Below, piece by piece: positions 41,363-49,877 of a stretch of DNA of 64,000 nucleotides; positions within the stretch are counted from its first letter, which is position 1; every line of letters begins with the position of its first letter. Under the pieces are notes generated by a model. That model made no database searches. It was not told the DNA's origin and worked only from the letters and a program-made list of their open reading frames with translations. A program made the position numbers and the translations under genes. The DNA comes from Clostridiales bacterium (GTDB lineage Bacteria > Bacillota > Clostridia > Christensenellales > Aristaeellaceae): the NCBI GenBank assembly GCA_004554085.1, contig SFNY01000004.1:7246-71245 (forward strand), written 5' to 3'.

Positions 41363-41837
41363 GTTTGATTCTTTCCTCCCGTTCCTTCAGGCGCTTCGCC
41401 AGCGTGACCAGCGTGGGCCGGTTGTAGCGCTGAATGATGATAAAGGGGACGTGGCTCAGGGCGTAGGCGATGGCGACGACCGCGCCCAGGCCGGTGGAGT
41501 TGATCCAGTAGATCACCGGGGACAGCAGCATCAGAATCCGATGCACCAGCTCCGCCACGCAGGTCTCCACCACCAGTCGCTCCACGTGCTCCGGGGTGAA
41601 CTGACTGGGCGTGATGCTCTTGCGCACCATGCGCCGGGAGATCCTGCTCATGTCGGGAAGGGCGTCCTTCCACTTGTAGACGTAGGTTTTGTTGTAAATC
41701 TTGCCCTGCTTCTCCCAATTCCAGGCGGCGTAGGGGAACTTCTCCGGGTGGAACCAGCTGCGGGGCAGCCTAACGCCGATGAGCTGGGACAGAAGGCCGA
41801 TGACGGGGATGTAGAGGATACAGAGTGCGAGGCGCAT
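41337..41837 (-). CDS. CrtO-like membrane acyltransferase
   Basis: A 166-residue protein resembling glycosyl-4,4'-diaponeurosporenoate acyltransferase (CrtO). Two or three hydrophobic helices (about 1-20 and 105-135) flank a core with the family pattern WFHPEKFPYAAWNWEKQGKI and YKWKDALPD. The start at 41837 follows AGGAG; an upstream in-frame ATG at 41903 would add an atypical stretch. No carotenoid genes are present nearby, so its acceptor may be a glycolipid made by the overlapping glycosyltransferase rather than staphyloxanthin. The family assignment is by remembered motif and not by search. Confidence 0.8.
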   Translation of the reverse strand: MRLALCILYIPVIGLLSQLIGVRLPRSWFHPEKFPYAAWNWEKQGKIYNKTYVYKWKDALPDMSRISRRMVRKSITPSQFTPEHVERLVVETCVAELVHRILMLLSPVIYWINSTGLGAVVAIAYALSHVPFIIIQRYNRPTLVTLAKRLKEREERIKHAHPDPVR

Positions 41838-41981
41838 GCGTTGGTTCTTCTCCTGAACAGATCGTATTGGGGGGATAAACCACCCCATCACATTATAGCA
41901 CACTGCGGTGGAAAAAAGATAGCCCGCCGGACAGACTTGGACAAATAAGATGAAAATTGCGCTCTTTTTCGCCGCAAGGGG

Positions 41982-42010
41982 TTGATTTTTTGGAGAAATC
42001 GACGTAATAT
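41982..42010 (+). promoter_or_regulatory. Promoter of the cytidylate-kinase-like gene
   Basis: TTGATT, 17 bp, TAATAT in an AT-rich intergenic region, followed by a hairpin-forming leader. Confidence 0.5.
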
Positions 42011-42020
42011 AAAATTAACA

Positions 42021-42052
42021 GGGCGGTATATGCCGCCCGAAAGCGGTTTTTC
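42021..42052 (+). promoter_or_regulatory. Possible attenuator in the cytidylate-kinase-like gene leader
   Basis: GGGCGG can pair with CCGCCC (42021-42038). Alternatively CCGC pairs with GCGG, followed directly by TTTTTC, a terminator form. The two hairpins share bases and exclude each other. The start codon follows at 42079 behind ACAGGAGGCGGAC. Confidence 0.4.
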
Positions 42053-42078
42053 AAGGGCAAAACAGGAGGCGGACACAA

Positions 42079-42687
42079 ATGAAAAAGCGCATCATCACCG
42101 TCAGCCGCGAGTTTGGCAGCGGCGGAAGAACCATCGGAAAAATGCTGGCGGAGCGGCTGAATCTGAAGTATTACGACAAGGAGCTGGTCAAGCGCATCTC
42201 TCTGGAGACGGGCTTCGATCCGAAGTACATCGAGGAGCACGGGGAGTACGCCCAGAGCAGGAGCATATTCTCCTACATATTCGGTGCCCAGAGCCATCCG
42301 GAGGTCATGAAGGGCATGACTCCTGCGGACTTCCTCTGGTGCATGCAGCGGGACATCATCCTGGACATCGCAGAGAAGGAGGCGTGCGTCATCGTGGGCA
42401 GGTGCGCGGATTACATCCTGCGGGACCGCGAGGACTGCCTGAACGTGTTCATTCACGCGCCAAAGGACAAGCGCGCCGAGCGCATCGTGAAGCTCTACGG
42501 CGAGAGCGACGTCGCGCCGGAAAAGCGCCTGGACGACAAGGACGCCCGCCGCAGGGTGAACTACCGCCACTTCACAGGGCGCGAGTGGGGCGTGGCCCAG
42601 AACTATCATCTGGCGCTGGACAGCGGTGCGCTGGGCATCGAGGGCTGCGTGGATCTGATCGCGGCGGCCTTCCAGTGTGAGGAATAA
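42079..42687 (+). CDS. Cytidylate kinase-like family protein
   Basis: A 202-residue P-loop protein of the cytidylate-kinase-like family (PF13189 type). It begins ITVSREFGSGGRTIGKMLAE, where GSGGRTIG replaces a standard GxxGxGKS loop, as usual in this family. It continues with CVIVGRCADYILRDREDCLN and VFIHAPKDKRAERI. It is not the essential CMP kinase. The real substrate is unknown. It stands alone between a promoter with a hairpin leader and a terminator. Confidence 0.9.
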   Translation: MKKRIITVSREFGSGGRTIGKMLAERLNLKYYDKELVKRISLETGFDPKYIEEHGEYAQSRSIFSYIFGAQSHPEVMKGMTPADFLWCMQRDIILDIAEKEACVIVGRCADYILRDREDCLNVFIHAPKDKRAERIVKLYGESDVAPEKRLDDKDARRRVNYRHFTGREWGVAQNYHLALDSGALGIEGCVDLIAAAFQCEE

Positions 42688-42699
42688 AATATGCATTGG

Positions 42700-42730
42700 G
42701 GAACGGGCGCTGCGTGCGTCCGTTCCTTTT
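42700..42730 (+). terminator. Intrinsic terminator
   Basis: GGAACGG pairs with CCGTTCC and TTTTG follows, 12 bp after the kinase-like gene. Confidence 0.75.
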
Positions 42731-42841
42731 GTATGGGCATTTTTGCGGTGAAATGCAGGAAATCCGCTCCCGAAGCGAGAAATGAAAGTAGAAATTTGTC
42801 GCCTGTCCGCCGGAGAAATCCTGCGGGCGATGGAGGAGAAC

Positions 42842-44002
42842 ATGAATTTTCTGCACGTATCGGACCTGCACATCGGGAAGAAGCTCTGCGGCAAGTCTCT
42901 CATGGACGATCAGCGGCACATCCTCGCGGAGATCCTGGAGATGGCCGCCGCGCCGGAGATTGACGCGGTGCTGGTTGCCGGGGATCTCTACGACAAGTCC
43001 CAGCCCTCGGGCGAGGCGGTGGAGCTGACAGGCTCCTTTCTGACGCGCCTGGCGAATCTGGGCAAGCCCTGCTTCATTGTCAGCGGCAACCACGATTCCC
43101 CGGAGCAGGTGGCCTACTGCGAAAGCATCCTGTCGGGCGCGTCGATCTTCGTCTCGCCCGCGTTCAATGCGGCCCCCGCGCGCCACGTGCTGCGGGACGA
43201 ATTCGGTGAGGTGCACCTGTACCTGCTGCCCTTCGTGCGCCCGATGCAGGTTCGTCGGGTCTTCCCGGAGCGCGCGGCGGAGATTCGCAGCTATGCGGAT
43301 GCGGTGCGGGTGGCGGTGGAGGAGATGCACGTCGATCCCTCCGCACGCAACGTGCTGGTGGCGCACCAGTTCGTGCTGGGCACAAGCGCGCCGGAGCTTA
43401 CCGATTCCGAGGAGCGCATGGTGGGCGGCGTGGACGCGGTGCCTGCGGAGGTCTTTTCTGACTTCGATTACGTGGCGCTGGGCCACCTGCACGCGCCTCA
43501 GCGTGTGCGGGGCGAGCGCGTGCGCTACGCGGGCTCGCCGCTGAAGTACTCGCTCTCCGAGGAGCGGCAGCGCAAGGCCGCGCTGAAAGTGCACCTGGGC
43601 TCGAAGGGGGAGGACGGCGCTTCGCTGGAGGTGGAAAGATTGCCCTACCATCCGCTGCGGGACGTGCGTTCGATTCGTGGAACGCTGGCGGAGCTGACGG
43701 CGGAGCAGGGCGTGTGCATGGACTGCGTGTTCGTGACCCTCACGGACGAGCTGCCGCCGTTGGATCCGCTGGGATCGCTGCTGCAGAGCTACCCCAATCT
43801 GGTGCAGTTGCGCATGGAGAACAGCCGGACGGGCGGCGGCGCGCCCATCCCACTGGAGCGCGTGGAGGAAAGGAGCCCGCTGGAGCACTTCGTGCACTTC
43901 TTCCGGGCACAGAACAACGGACAGGAGCCCAACGCGGCACAGATGGCGCTGCTGCGTGAGGTTGTGGAAGAAGCGGAGGTGAGCCGGAATGCGTCCCATT
44001 GA
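42842..44002 (+). CDS. sbcD: Exonuclease SbcCD subunit D
   Basis: A 386-residue Mre11-type nuclease subunit that cuts hairpins and blocked DNA ends with SbcC. Metal-binding motifs are in order: FLHVSDLHIGK, VLVAGDLYDKS, FIVSGNHDSPE, VLVAHQF and LGHLHAPQ. The start at 42842 is chosen for the GGAGGAGAAC ribosome binding site; an ATG at 42782 lies before it. The stop overlaps the start of sbcC by 14 bp, so both subunits are coupled. Confidence 0.96.
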   Translation: MNFLHVSDLHIGKKLCGKSLMDDQRHILAEILEMAAAPEIDAVLVAGDLYDKSQPSGEAVELTGSFLTRLANLGKPCFIVSGNHDSPEQVAYCESILSGASIFVSPAFNAAPARHVLRDEFGEVHLYLLPFVRPMQVRRVFPERAAEIRSYADAVRVAVEEMHVDPSARNVLVAHQFVLGTSAPELTDSEERMVGGVDAVPAEVFSDFDYVALGHLHAPQRVRGERVRYAGSPLKYSLSEERQRKAALKVHLGSKGEDGASLEVERLPYHPLRDVRSIRGTLAELTAEQGVCMDCVFVTLTDELPPLDPLGSLLQSYPNLVQLRMENSRTGGGAPIPLERVEERSPLEHFVHFFRAQNNGQEPNAAQMALLREVVEEAEVSRNASH

Positions 44003-46598
44003 ACTGAAGATGTGCGCCTTCGGGCCGTATGCGGGCGCGGAGACGGTGGACTTCTCCCAGTTCGGCCCCGGCTGCCTGTTTCTGGTGACGGGCGACACCG
44101 GCGCGGGCAAGACCTCCATCTTCGACGCCATCAGCTTCGCGCTCTACGGCGAGGCCTCCGGCCGCACCCGCGAGACGAAGGGCTTTCACAGCGACTTTGC
44201 GCCCCGCACTGCAGAGACCTATGTGGAGCTGCGCTTTGAGCACGAAGGGAAGCTGTACACCGCATGGCGCAGCCCTGCGTACATGGTGCCCAAGCGCGAC
44301 GGCGGCGGCGAGCGCCTGCACCCCGCCTGGGCGGAGCTGGCGTGCGACGACGGGCGCAGCTGGAGCTCCGTGCGCGAGGTGAATCAGGCGGTTCGGGAGA
44401 TCCTTGGCCTGACTGCGGAGCAGTACGCCCAGGTGGTGATGATCGCCCAGGGTGAGTTCCAGCGCATCCTGCTGGCCGGGAGCGACGAGCGCCGATCTCT
44501 TTTGAGCAAGCTCTTCGGCACGGAAATCTATCGGGACATCGAGCAGCGTCTGAAGGAGCGCAACCGGGAGGCGCTGGCGGAGGTCAACGCCGCGCGGCAG
44601 CAGTTCAGCGCCGCGTGCAGCCGGGTGCTGCCGGACGAGGCGGGGGATGGTCTGCTGGAGCAGCGGATGCAGAGCCCCGAGCGCGCGGACGAGGTGATCG
44701 ACTTGCTCACAGCGCAAATTAAACGGGAAGCGGAGGCCCACGCTGCGGCGGAGACGGAGCTGTCCCGCTTGAACGCGTCGGCGGGCGCGCTGCGGGAGGA
44801 GCTGGCGCGCTCGGATGCGCAGAATGCGGGCGTGCTGCGCCTGCGCGAAGTGGTGCAGCGTCGAAGAACGGCGATGGAGCGCAGGCCGGAGATCGAGCGC
44901 ATGCAGGCGGAGCTGGACGATGCGGAGCGTGCGGAGCCGCTGCGGGCTGTGGTGGATCGTCTGCGTCGGGAGAAGGCGGAGCTGAACCGCCTTTCAGGGG
45001 AGCTTCAGGCGGCGAAGCAGAAGTGCGTGCAGACGGAGAAGAATCGTGCGCATGCGTCTGAAGTGCTGGCTGCGGCGGAAAAGCGGCTTCCTGAACGCGA
45101 AAAGCTCAATCTGCGCGCGGAGCAGCTCAACGCGTTGCTTCCGAAATTCAAACAGGCCCGGGACGCTGCCAGTCTCGCGGAGCGGACGAAGACAGCGGCT
45201 GCGCGGGCCATCGGGGAGATGCGGCGCGCCGAGGAGAATTATCAAAAGCTCCACGCCCTCTACCTCATGGATCAGGCGGGCATCCTTGCGGACGGTTTGC
45301 GCGCGGGCGAAGCCTGCCCGGTGTGCGGCTCCACCGAGCACCCGCACCCTGCGGCACACATCGAAAATGCTCCGGACAAGGGGTTGGTGGATGCGGCGGC
45401 GGAGCAGCAGAGCGCGGCGGCGCGGAATGCGGAGGCGACCTCGGCGGCGAGCGCATCGGCCCAGGAGAAGCTCTCTGCGATTCTGGAGGCGCTGGGCGGC
45501 GACGCAGCGGAGAACCTTGCACAGCGGGAGCAGGACTTGCGCCGGGAATGCGAGGAATGCCGCGCCGCAGCGGAGCGCATCCGTTCGGAGCACGCTGCGG
45601 CGGATGCCGCGGCGAAGGAGGCGGAGCGCGAAGAAAGCGCTGCCGATGCCCATCTGGACGCAATTCACTCTGCCTTGCAGCAGCGCAGCGCGTCTACGGA
45701 GGAGGCGCGCAACCTCTGGCAGAACGGTCTGGGGGACAGCGGCTTCATCGACGAACAAAGCTGGCGGAACGCCCTGCGCACGGACGCGCAGCGCCGGGGT
45801 CTACGCAGGAACATCGAAAGCTGGCGCTCCGAGTGTCAGGCGCTTGCCGCCCAGCAGGCGGATTTGCAGCAGCTGTGGGGCGACAAGCAGAGCGTCGACG
45901 TGGGCGCGCTGCGGAGTGCGCTGTCCGAACAGGAGAAACAGATCGCCGCGCTGGACGCGCTGGAGCACGCTCTGCTGAACCGCTGCGAACAGAATCGCGC
46001 CGCGCTGGCTGCGATTCAGAGCTGCGCGAAGCGGCTCGACCGCGCCCAGGAGAACTTCGGCAACGTCAATGTGCTCTATCAGACGGCTGCGGGGCAGCTG
46101 GGCGGCGCGAACAAGCTGCCCTTCGAAAACTACATCCTGCAATACTACTTCAGCCGGGTGATCGCTGCGGCGAACCTGCGCCTGGAGCGCATGTCCGACG
46201 GGCGCTACCTGCTGCGCGGCAAGATCGAGGGCGCAGGCAACGCAAAGAGCGGTCTGGGGCTGCGGGTGCTGGATGCGAACACCAATCACGAGCGCGAGGT
46301 CAGCTCCCTCTCCGGCGGCGAGACCTTCGTGGCGTCATTGTCGCTGGCGCTGGGCTTTGCGGACGTGGTGCAGGCCGAGAGCGGCAGCGTGCGGGTGGAC
46401 GCGATGTTCATCGACGAGGGCTTCGGTTCGCTGGACGAGGACACCCTGCGCCGCGCGCTGACCACGCTGGAGAACCTCACCGGCGGCGACCGCCTGGTGG
46501 GCGTGATCAGCCACGTGGCAGAGTTGCGAGATCACATCGAGCCCCGCATCGCGGTGGAAAAGACCATGCGCGGTAGTCGCGTGCGCGTGCAGCCCTGA
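43989..46598 (+). CDS. sbcC: Exonuclease SbcCD subunit C (SMC-like ATPase)
   Basis: An 869-residue Rad50-type ATPase. Walker A is GDTGAGKTS near residue 35; two long coiled-coil arms meet at a zinc hook CPVCGSTEHPHP near residue 443. The C-terminal head has the signature SSLSGGETFVASLSLALGFA and Walker B/D-loop MFIDEGFGSLDED. The arms are Ala- and Glu-rich and shorter than in E. coli SbcC (1048), normal for Bacillota. With SbcD it processes DNA hairpins. This is of interest because the window has many long palindromes. Confidence 0.96.
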   Translation: MRPIELKMCAFGPYAGAETVDFSQFGPGCLFLVTGDTGAGKTSIFDAISFALYGEASGRTRETKGFHSDFAPRTAETYVELRFEHEGKLYTAWRSPAYMVPKRDGGGERLHPAWAELACDDGRSWSSVREVNQAVREILGLTAEQYAQVVMIAQGEFQRILLAGSDERRSLLSKLFGTEIYRDIEQRLKERNREALAEVNAARQQFSAACSRVLPDEAGDGLLEQRMQSPERADEVIDLLTAQIKREAEAHAAAETELSRLNASAGALREELARSDAQNAGVLRLREVVQRRRTAMERRPEIERMQAELDDAERAEPLRAVVDRLRREKAELNRLSGELQAAKQKCVQTEKNRAHASEVLAAAEKRLPEREKLNLRAEQLNALLPKFKQARDAASLAERTKTAAARAIGEMRRAEENYQKLHALYLMDQAGILADGLRAGEACPVCGSTEHPHPAAHIENAPDKGLVDAAAEQQSAAARNAEATSAASASAQEKLSAILEALGGDAAENLAQREQDLRRECEECRAAAERIRSEHAAADAAAKEAEREESAADAHLDAIHSALQQRSASTEEARNLWQNGLGDSGFIDEQSWRNALRTDAQRRGLRRNIESWRSECQALAAQQADLQQLWGDKQSVDVGALRSALSEQEKQIAALDALEHALLNRCEQNRAALAAIQSCAKRLDRAQENFGNVNVLYQTAAGQLGGANKLPFENYILQYYFSRVIAAANLRLERMSDGRYLLRGKIEGAGNAKSGLGLRVLDANTNHEREVSSLSGGETFVASLSLALGFADVVQAESGSVRVDAMFIDEGFGSLDEDTLRRALTTLENLTGGDRLVGVISHVAELRDHIEPRIAVEKTMRGSRVRVQP

Positions 46599-46612
46599 GG
46601 AGGAGAACTGAA

Positions 46613-47941
46613 ATGTTGGTGAAAATTCAGAATGGACGGGTGATCGATCCCGCAAACGGCGTGCATGAGGTTCGGGATCTGTGGATTTCGGATGGAAGGG
46701 TCGTGGAGCCGGGCGCGCAGCCGGATCGGGTGATCGACGCGGCGGGCTGCGTGGTGTGCTCGGGCTTCATCGACATCCACATGCACGAGGACCCGGTGTC
46801 GGAGGGGCGGATTCAGCCGAACATCTTTTTAACCATGCTGCGCATGGGTGTGACCACCGCCGTCGGCGGCAACTGCGGGCTGAACGTGTATGACCCCGTG
46901 GAATACCTCGACATCGTGGATCGGGACGGCGCGCCAGTGAACGTTGCGCTCTTTGCCGGACACGAGTTCTTCCGGCATGCGGCGGGCGGCATGGACCGCT
47001 ATGCGCCCCTCAGTGAAGCGCAGATCGAACAGCTGTGCCGGGGCATCGGGGCTGCGCTGGCGGGCGGCTGCGTCGGGCTGTCGCTGGGGTTGCGCTACGT
47101 GCCGGGCACGGACGCGCGGGAGCTGAAAGCGGCGCTGGACTGCTGCGTGCCGCTGGGGCGGCAGGTCTCCGTGCACCTGCGGGACGATGCGGATCAGGTG
47201 TTTGCGGCCATCGACGAGGTGGCCCAGCCCTGCCGTGAACGAAAGCTGCGCTTGCAGATTTCCCACATTGGCTCCATGGCGGGCTTCGGGCAGATGGAGA
47301 CGGCGTTCAGGCAGATCGACGATTATCGCGCCGGAGGTCTGGACGTGGCCTGCGACTGCTATCCCTACTTCGCCTTCTCCACCCGCATCGGCGAGACCAC
47401 CTACGACGACGGCTGGCTGGAGCGCTACCACTGCGATTATGGCGCGTGCCGCATGACCGAGGGCAAGTATACCGGACAGGCATGCACCGCCGAGACCTTT
47501 GCGGAGGTTCGCAGGGACTTCCCGGAGTGCATCACCGTCTGCAACGTCATGCGCGAGGAGGACGTGCGCATGGCGCTGGCCCATCCCTGGGTGATGCCCG
47601 CCTCGGACGGCCTGCTGGACGGAGACGCGGGGCATCCTCGTGCGGCGGGCACCTTCCCACGCTACCTGCGCGAATTTGCCGGAAATGATCTATATGAAGG
47701 CATTCGCAAGTGCAGCGCCCTGCCCGCACAGCGCTTGGGCCTTGCCAACAAGGGTTGCCTGAGCGTCGGCGCGGATGCGGACGTGGTGATCTTTCGCCCG
47801 GATGCGCTGCGGGATCGGGCAACCTTCGACGAACCCACCCTCGCACCCGAGGGGATCGAGTGGGTGTTCATCGCCGGAGAACCTGCGCTCCACCGGGGAG
47901 AGTTGCTCAATGCAAGCCTGGGCCGCGCGGTGCGTGCGTAG
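46613..47941 (+). CDS. Amidohydrolase, N-acyl-D-amino-acid deacylase type
   Basis: A 442-residue metal-dependent amidohydrolase of the D-aminoacylase/dihydroorotase-like group. Metal ligands are suggested by GFIDIHMHEDPVSE (HxH motif) and by His residues in LQISHIGSMAG. The end RLGLANKGCLSVGADADVVI is the typical closing part, where the terminal beta-sandwich is completed. It starts 14 bp after sbcC, behind GAGGAGAACTGAA, and is followed 11 bp later by a small HEAT-like gene. The substrate is probably an N-acyl D-amino acid or a related amide, but this is not certain. Confidence 0.88.
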   Translation: MLVKIQNGRVIDPANGVHEVRDLWISDGRVVEPGAQPDRVIDAAGCVVCSGFIDIHMHEDPVSEGRIQPNIFLTMLRMGVTTAVGGNCGLNVYDPVEYLDIVDRDGAPVNVALFAGHEFFRHAAGGMDRYAPLSEAQIEQLCRGIGAALAGGCVGLSLGLRYVPGTDARELKAALDCCVPLGRQVSVHLRDDADQVFAAIDEVAQPCRERKLRLQISHIGSMAGFGQMETAFRQIDDYRAGGLDVACDCYPYFAFSTRIGETTYDDGWLERYHCDYGACRMTEGKYTGQACTAETFAEVRRDFPECITVCNVMREEDVRMALAHPWVMPASDGLLDGDAGHPRAAGTFPRYLREFAGNDLYEGIRKCSALPAQRLGLANKGCLSVGADADVVIFRPDALRDRATFDEPTLAPEGIEWVFIAGEPALHRGELLNASLGRAVRA

Positions 47942-47952
47942 TTTGGAGGGAA

Positions 47953-48396
47953 ATGCAAGTGGAGATACTGGCCGGACTGACGGATAAAAACGACAAGGCT
48001 GCCTGTGCGCTGGCGGAGCGGATCGTCGCGGAGAGCCGGGAGACGAACGCGTGGTACGAATATCTGGATGACTTTGCCGCGCTGCTGGAGCATCCGAAGT
48101 CCTATGTGCGGAACCGGGCGCTGCACATCCTCGCAGCAAATGCGCGCTGGGATGCAGAAAACCGCCTGGATGCGGTTCTGCCTACCTTCCTTTCGCACAT
48201 CACGGATGACAAGCCCATCACGGCGCGGCAGTGCGTTCAGGCGCTGGCGGAGCTGGGAACGGCGAAGCCGCAGTACATCCCTGAGATCCTGCGGAGCCTG
48301 GAGAGCGCTGACCTGAGCAAGTACAAAGGCAGCATGCGTCCGCTAATCGAGCGGGACATTGCGGCGACGATCGAAGCATTGAAAAACCGAAAATGA
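47953..48396 (+). CDS. Small HEAT-repeat-like helical protein
   Basis: A 147-residue all-alpha protein with features of HEAT repeats: HPKSYVRNRALHILAANARW and ITARQCVQALAELGTAKPQY. It contains no catalytic motif. The start follows TTGGAGGGAA. It is co-transcribed with the amidohydrolase and ends just before a strong terminator. It is likely a protein-binding adaptor; the partner is unknown. Confidence 0.85.
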   Translation: MQVEILAGLTDKNDKAACALAERIVAESRETNAWYEYLDDFAALLEHPKSYVRNRALHILAANARWDAENRLDAVLPTFLSHITDDKPITARQCVQALAELGTAKPQYIPEILRSLESADLSKYKGSMRPLIERDIAATIEALKNRK

Positions 48397-48407
48397 CACA
48401 GCAAGAA

Positions 48408-48438
48408 GCCCGCAGATCGTGTTGATGATCTGCGGGCC
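48408..48438. terminator. Bidirectional terminator
   Basis: GCCCGCAGATC pairs perfectly with GATCTGCGGGC over a 9-nt loop, between converging genes. Confidence 0.8.
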
Positions 48439-48452
48439 AATTCTATATTGAA

Positions 48453-49877
48453 TTACTTCTTGCTCTTGATGTACTCGTCGATGGCGGCGGCGGCGTTCTT
48501 GCCCGCGCCCATGGCGAGAATGACGGTGGCCGCGCCGGTGACGGCGTCACCGCCGGCGTACACGCCCTCGCGGCTGGTCAGGCCGTCTTCACCCTGGGTG
48601 ACGATGCAGCCGTGCTTGTTGGTGTCCAGACCGGGGGTGGTGGAGCGGATCAGCGGGTTCGGGCTGGTGCCCAGCGCCATGATCATGGTGTCGATGTCCA
48701 GGACGAACTCGCTGCCTTCCTTGACGATGGGGCGACGGCGGCCGGACGCATCGGGCTCGCCCAGCTCCATCTCGACGCACTTCATGCCGATGACCTCGCC
48801 ATTGCGGGGATCGCGGGGATCGTCGGGATTGTTGTAGCCCAGCACCTCGACGGGGTTGGTGAGGGTCTTGAAGATGATGCCCTCCTCCTCGGCGTGCTCG
48901 ACCTCTTCGCGACGGGCGGGCAGCTCGGCCATGCCGCGGCGATAGACGATGTAGACCTCGTCCGCGCCCAGGCGCTTTGCACAGCGGGCGGCATCCATGG
49001 CGACGTTGCCGCCGCCGACCACGGCGACCTTCTTGCTGTGCTTGATGGGGGTCTTGGAGTCGTCCTTGTAGGCCTTCATCAGGTTGATGCGGGTCAGGAA
49101 CTCGTTCGCGGAGTACACGCCCTTGAGGGACTCGCCCGGGATGCCCATGAAGCGGGGCAGGCCTGCGCCGGAGCCGATGAACACGGCCTCGTTGCCCATC
49201 TCGAACAGCTCGTCCACGGTCAGCACCTTGCCGATGACCATGTCGGTCTCGATGTCCACGCCCATCGCCTTGAGGTTGTCGACCTCCTTGTTGACGATGG
49301 CCTTGGGCAGACGGAACTCCGGAATGCCGTAGGACAGCACGCCGCCGGCGATGTGCAGCGCCTCGTAGACGGTGACCTTGTAGCCCAGGCGGGCCAGATC
49401 GCCCGCGCAGGTCAGACCCGCAGGGCCGGCGCCGATGACGGCGACCTTGTGGCCGTTGGATGCGGGGGCCTTGGGGGCCTCGGTGGAATGCTCGCGGTGC
49501 CAGTCGGCGACGAAGCGCTCCAGGCGGCCGATGCCAACCGGTTCGCCCTTGACGCCGCGAACGCACTTGGATTCGCACTGGGTCTCCTGGGGGCAGACGC
49601 GGCCGCAGACTGCCGGCAGGGAGGACTGCTTGTTCAGGATTTCAAACGCGCCCTCGATGTCCTCGTTGGCGACGCGCTCGATGAAGGAGGGGATGTCGAT
49701 GTTCACCGGGCAGGCAGACACGCAGGGCTTGTTCTTGCAGTGCAGGCAGCGGCGGGCTTCGCCGATGGCCATTTCATAGGTATAACCGGTGGCCACTTCC
49801 TCGAACACCTTGTTGCGATAGTCGGGTGCGAGGGAGGGCATCGGGCACTTGGTCAGGCTCATATTCTTCTTAGCCAT
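48453..49877 (-). CDS. NADPH-dependent glutamate synthase beta-like subunit / NfnB
   Basis: A 474-residue flavoprotein. N-terminal cysteine motifs CLHCKNKPCVSACPV and CGRVCPQETQCESKC bind two [4Fe-4S] clusters. Next come an FAD-binding GAGPAGLTCAGDLARLGY and an NADPH-binding VVGGGNVAMDAARCAKRLG. In anaerobes this family together with an NfnA-type subunit forms the electron-bifurcating NADH-dependent ferredoxin:NADP+ oxidoreductase. The NfnA-like gene lies directly upstream, but its end is damaged. The start follows GGAGGCCGAGTAAC. A role as GltD-type glutamate synthase subunit is the alternative, but no large subunit is present. Confidence 0.92.
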   Translation of the reverse strand: MAKKNMSLTKCPMPSLAPDYRNKVFEEVATGYTYEMAIGEARRCLHCKNKPCVSACPVNIDIPSFIERVANEDIEGAFEILNKQSSLPAVCGRVCPQETQCESKCVRGVKGEPVGIGRLERFVADWHREHSTEAPKAPASNGHKVAVIGAGPAGLTCAGDLARLGYKVTVYEALHIAGGVLSYGIPEFRLPKAIVNKEVDNLKAMGVDIETDMVIGKVLTVDELFEMGNEAVFIGSGAGLPRFMGIPGESLKGVYSANEFLTRINLMKAYKDDSKTPIKHSKKVAVVGGGNVAMDAARCAKRLGADEVYIVYRRGMAELPARREEVEHAEEEGIIFKTLTNPVEVLGYNNPDDPRDPRNGEVIGMKCVEMELGEPDASGRRRPIVKEGSEFVLDIDTMIMALGTSPNPLIRSTTPGLDTNKHGCIVTQGEDGLTSREGVYAGGDAVTGAATVILAMGAGKNAAAAIDEYIKSKK

